Below are positions 61,572-64,000 of a stretch of 64,000 nt of DNA, piece after piece. The stretch spans positions 1 through 64,000 of the forward strand of contig JAWRVZ010000616.1 of NCBI GenBank assembly GCA_037043235.1. The letters are read 5' to 3'. This DNA comes from Rhodeus uyekii. Lineage: Eukaryota; Chordata; Actinopteri; Cypriniformes; Acheilognathidae. The position numbers and the translations under genes are program-made. Under the pieces are notes generated by a model. It was not told the origin of the DNA, did not search any database, and was given only the letters and a program-made list of their open reading frames with translations. Every line of letters begins with the position of its first letter. Position 1 is the first letter of the stretch.

Positions 61572-61929
61572 AAAAGTGTATACCAGAAGTTGGATCTTTA
61601 AAGATAAACCCTTTTACTTGTGCTAACTCACCTTAATGATGGCGATTTTCACCAGGAATAATGAATTGTCAACCAAAACGTAGCCTTAAAGGATGAGCAC
61701 TTAGTAGAACAGCATTTAACTCCAGAACACCATGATCCTTACCTACTGTCTCTACCTGAGTAGCAAGAGGCATACCCTGACTCCACATAACCTATCAAAG
61801 CCTAAACTGATGAGCACCTAGTAGAAGAACATTTAACTCCAGAACATCAAGATCCTTATCCTCTGTCTCTCACTAAGTAGCGAGAGGTATCCCCTGACTC
61901 ACTGTGGTCAAAGATTGACGCCAAACTGA

Positions 61930-62000
61930 GCATTGGTGGTTCAATGGTAGAATTCTCGCTTGCCATGCGGGAGATCCGGGTCCGATTCCCGGCCAATGCA
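61930..62000 (+). tRNA. tRNA-Gly (GCC), T31C variant
   Basis: T31C makes a C31-G39 pair, as in ordinary vertebrate tRNA-Gly(GCC), so this is the best-paired anticodon stem next to the loop. Its terminator is five Ts (AAACCTTTTTAC). Confidence 0.87.
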
Positions 62001-62826
62001 AAAAGTGTATACCAGAAGTTGGATCTTTAAAGATAAACCTTTTTACTTGTGCTAACTCACCTTAATGATGGCGAATTTCACCAGGAATAATGAAAAGTGT
62101 CAACCAAAATGTAGCCTTAAAGGATGAGCACTTAGTAGAACAGCATTTAACTGCAGAACACCATGATCCTTACCTACTGTCTCTACCTGAGTAGCAAGAG
62201 GCATACCCTGACTCCACATAACCTATCAAAGCCTAAACTGATGAGCACCTAATAAAAAGCCTTTGAATTCAGAACAACACGATCCTTACCTACTGTCTCT
62301 ACCTGAGTAGCAAGAGGCATACCCTGACTCCACATAGCCTATCAAAGCCTAAACTTATGAGCACCTAATAAAAAAGCCTTCAATCCAGAACACCTTGATC
62401 CTTACCTACTGTCTCTACCTGAGTAGCAAGAGGCAAACCCTGACTCCACATAGCCTATCAAAGCCTAAACTGATGAGCACCTAATAAAAGAGCATTTGAA
62501 TTCAGAACACCATGATCCTTACCTACTGTCTCTACCTGAGTAGCAAGAGGCAAACCCTGACTCCACATAGCCTATCAAAGCCTAAACTGATGAGCACCTA
62601 ATAAAAGAGCATTTGAATTCAGAACACCATGATCCTTACCTACTGTCTCTACCTGAGTAGCAAGAGGCATACCCTGACTCCACATAGCCTATCAAAGCCT
62701 AAACTGATGAGCACCTAGTAGAAGAACATTTAACTCCAGAACATCAAGATCCTTATCCTCTGTCTCTCACTAAGTAGCGAGAGGTATCCCCTGACTCCCT
62801 GTGGTCAAAGATTGACGCCAAACTGA

Positions 62827-62897
62827 GCATTGGTGGTTCAATGGTAGAATTCTCGTTTGCCATGCGGGAGATCCGGGTCCGATTCCTGGCCAATGCA
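62827..62897 (+). tRNA. tRNA-Gly (GCC), C63T variant
   Basis: C63T. The trailer has GTGTTTACC. Confidence 0.84.
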
Positions 62898-63491
62898 AAA
62901 AGTGTTTACCAGATGTTGGGTCTTTAAAGATAAACCCTTTTACTTGTGCTAACTCACCTTAATGATGGCGATTTTCACCAGGAATAATGAATTGTGTCAA
63001 CCAAAAAGTAGCCTTAAAGGATGAGCACTTGGTAGAATAGCTTTTAATTCCAGAATACCATGATCCTTACCTACTGTCTCTACCTGAGTAGCAAGAGGCA
63101 TACCCTGACTCCACATAGCCTATCAAAGCCTAAACTGATGAGCACCTAATAAAAAAGCCTTTCACTCCAGAACACCATGATCCTTACCTACTGTCTCTAC
63201 CTGAGTAGCAAGAGGCAAACCCTGACTCCACATAGCCTTTCAAAGCCTAAACTGATGAGCACCTAATAAAAGAGCATTTGAATTCAGAACACCATGATCC
63301 TTACCTACTGTCTCTACCTGAGTAGCAAGAAGCATACCCTGCCTCCACATAGCCTATCAAAGCCTAAACTGATGAGCACCTAGTAGAAGAACATTTAACT
63401 CCAGAACATCAAGATCCTTATCCTCTGTCTCTCACTAAGTAGCGAGAGGTATCCCCTGACTCCCTGTGGTCAAAGATTAATGCCAAGCTGA

Positions 63492-63562
63492 GCATTGGTG
63501 GTTCAATGGTAGAATTCTCGTTTGCCATGCGGGAGATCCGGGTCCGATTCCCGGCTAATGCA
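63492..63562 (+). tRNA. tRNA-Gly (GCC), C67T variant
   Basis: C67T keeps a G6-T67 wobble in the acceptor. The flank has ATTAATGCCAAGCTG. Confidence 0.83.
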
Positions 63563-63920
63563 AAAAGTGTATACCAGAAGTTGGATCTTTAAAGATAAAC
63601 CCTTTTACTTGTGCTAACTCACCTTAATGATGGCGATTTTCACCAGGAATAATGAATTGTCAACCAAAACGTAGCCTTAAAGGATGAGCACTTAGTAGAA
63701 CAGCATTTAACTCCAGAACACCATGATCCTTACCTACTGTCTCTACCTGAGTAGCAAGAGGCATACCCTGACTCCACATAACCTATCAAAGCCTAAACTG
63801 ATGAGCACCTAGTAGAAGAACATTTAACTCCAGAACATCAAGATCCTTATCCTCTGTCTCTCACTAAGTAGCGAGAGGTATCCCCTGACTCCCTGTGGTC
63901 ATAGATTGACGCTAAACTGA

Positions 63921-63991
63921 GCTTTGGTGGTTCAATGGTAGAATTCTCGTTTGCCATGCGGGAGATCCGGGTCCGATTCCTGGCCAATGCA
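63921..63991 (+). tRNA. tRNA-Gly (GCC), A3T and C63T
   Basis: A3T opens the acceptor pair with T70 and C63T is a wobble. Its terminator lies beyond the window edge. The array clearly continues. Confidence 0.73.
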
Positions 63992-64000
63992 AAAAGTGTA

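Larger units (their letters stand above)
22480..64000 (+). repeat. Right arm of the tRNA-Gly/117-bp satellite array
   Basis: The array continues after the LINE and runs off the window. Approximate monomer numbers between successive tRNAs from 22,640 are 2, 6, 8, 5, 2, 6, 9, 6, 2, 6, 6, 2, 5, 3, 4, 2, 6, 2, 5, 3, 5, 2, 2, 7, 3, 1, 5, 1, 5, 1, 0, 5, 1, 2, 4, 1, 3, then a repeating 4, 3, 4, 3, 1, 5, 3 pattern. Spacer markers differ from the left arm: the base run before the tRNA changes from ATTGAGGCC to ATTGACGCC, ATTGATGCC or ATTAACGCC from about 30.3 kb on, and CATAACC joins CATAGCC as a common form. No other gene is seen in the intervals. Confidence 0.95.
49638..64000 (+). repeat. Higher-order repeat of 4877 bp, two full copies and a partial third
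   Basis: tRNA starts 50,303, 51,082, 51,747, 52,526, 53,191, 53,620 and 54,515 recur at +4877, and the series restarts at 60,057. Shared rare markers at exactly this offset are tRNA A73T (50,303/55,180/60,057), CTGAGTATCAAGAG (52,121/56,998), GAGCACGTAATAAAAG (52,291/57,168) and CCTGACAACACATAG. The third copy keeps the 779, 665, 429 spacing but has different monomer variants after about 60.4 kb, as if recombined. Confidence 0.88.

Noticed and set aside
1..64000. CRISPR-like array
   Set aside because: Repeats are about 117 bp with no unique spacers, there are no cas genes, and eukaryotic features (tRNA without CCA, LINE) are present.

Overview
The window is one continuous tandem array of glycine tRNA genes embedded in a short satellite, broken once by a non-LTR retrotransposon. 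Both ends lie inside the array, so the full locus is longer than 64 kb. A vertebrate, most likely a ray-finned fish, fits best: the tRNA sequence is close to the vertebrate tRNA-Gly(GCC) gene, there is no encoded CCA, and the LINE resembles CR1/L2-type elements common in teleosts. The species cannot be fixed from this sequence alone.

Two building blocks explain nearly everything. The first is an AT-rich satellite monomer of about 117 bp. The second is a tRNA-bearing unit of about 312 bp, which is a diverged form of the same monomer with about 195 extra bases holding a 71-bp tRNA-Gly(GCC)-like gene and its 3' trailer. All 81 tRNA copies lie on the + strand: 75 are full-length 71-mers, five are 70-nt defective forms, and one is truncated. 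Start-to-start distances follow 312 + 117n, with n from 0 to about 14. Blocks of several tRNA units plus monomers are duplicated again as higher-order repeats of about 1327, 1675, 1878, 2572, 3704/3820, 4436 and 4877 bp.

Layout: 1-9.5 kb has widely spaced tRNAs (n mostly 7-8). 9.5-17.6 kb has denser 1327- and 1878-bp repeats carrying the 70-nt pseudogenes. 17.6-20.7 kb has loose spacing and ends in a truncated tRNA. 20,731-22,479 is a 5'-truncated minus-strand LINE with an open reverse-transcriptase frame. 22.5-33.7 kb has 3.7/3.8-kb and 2.57-kb repeats. 33.7-49.6 kb is a mosaic including a block repeated at 4436 bp. 49.6-64 kb holds 4877-bp repeats with seven tRNAs each.

Array-consensus tRNA: acceptor GCATTGG/CCAATGC, D-arm GTTC/GAAT with loop AATGGTA, anticodon stem CTCGT/GCGGG with loop TTGCCAT (anticodon GCC), variable AGAT, T stem CCGGG/CCCGG with loop TCCGATT, discriminator A. 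Differences are given below in standard tRNA numbering. Every full-length copy has C at position 55 in place of the near-universal T, and A15-T48 in place of the G15-C48 of ordinary vertebrate tRNA-Gly(GCC). Whether these genes are transcribed or charged cannot be judged from sequence. Apart from the LINE reverse transcriptase there is no protein-coding gene.
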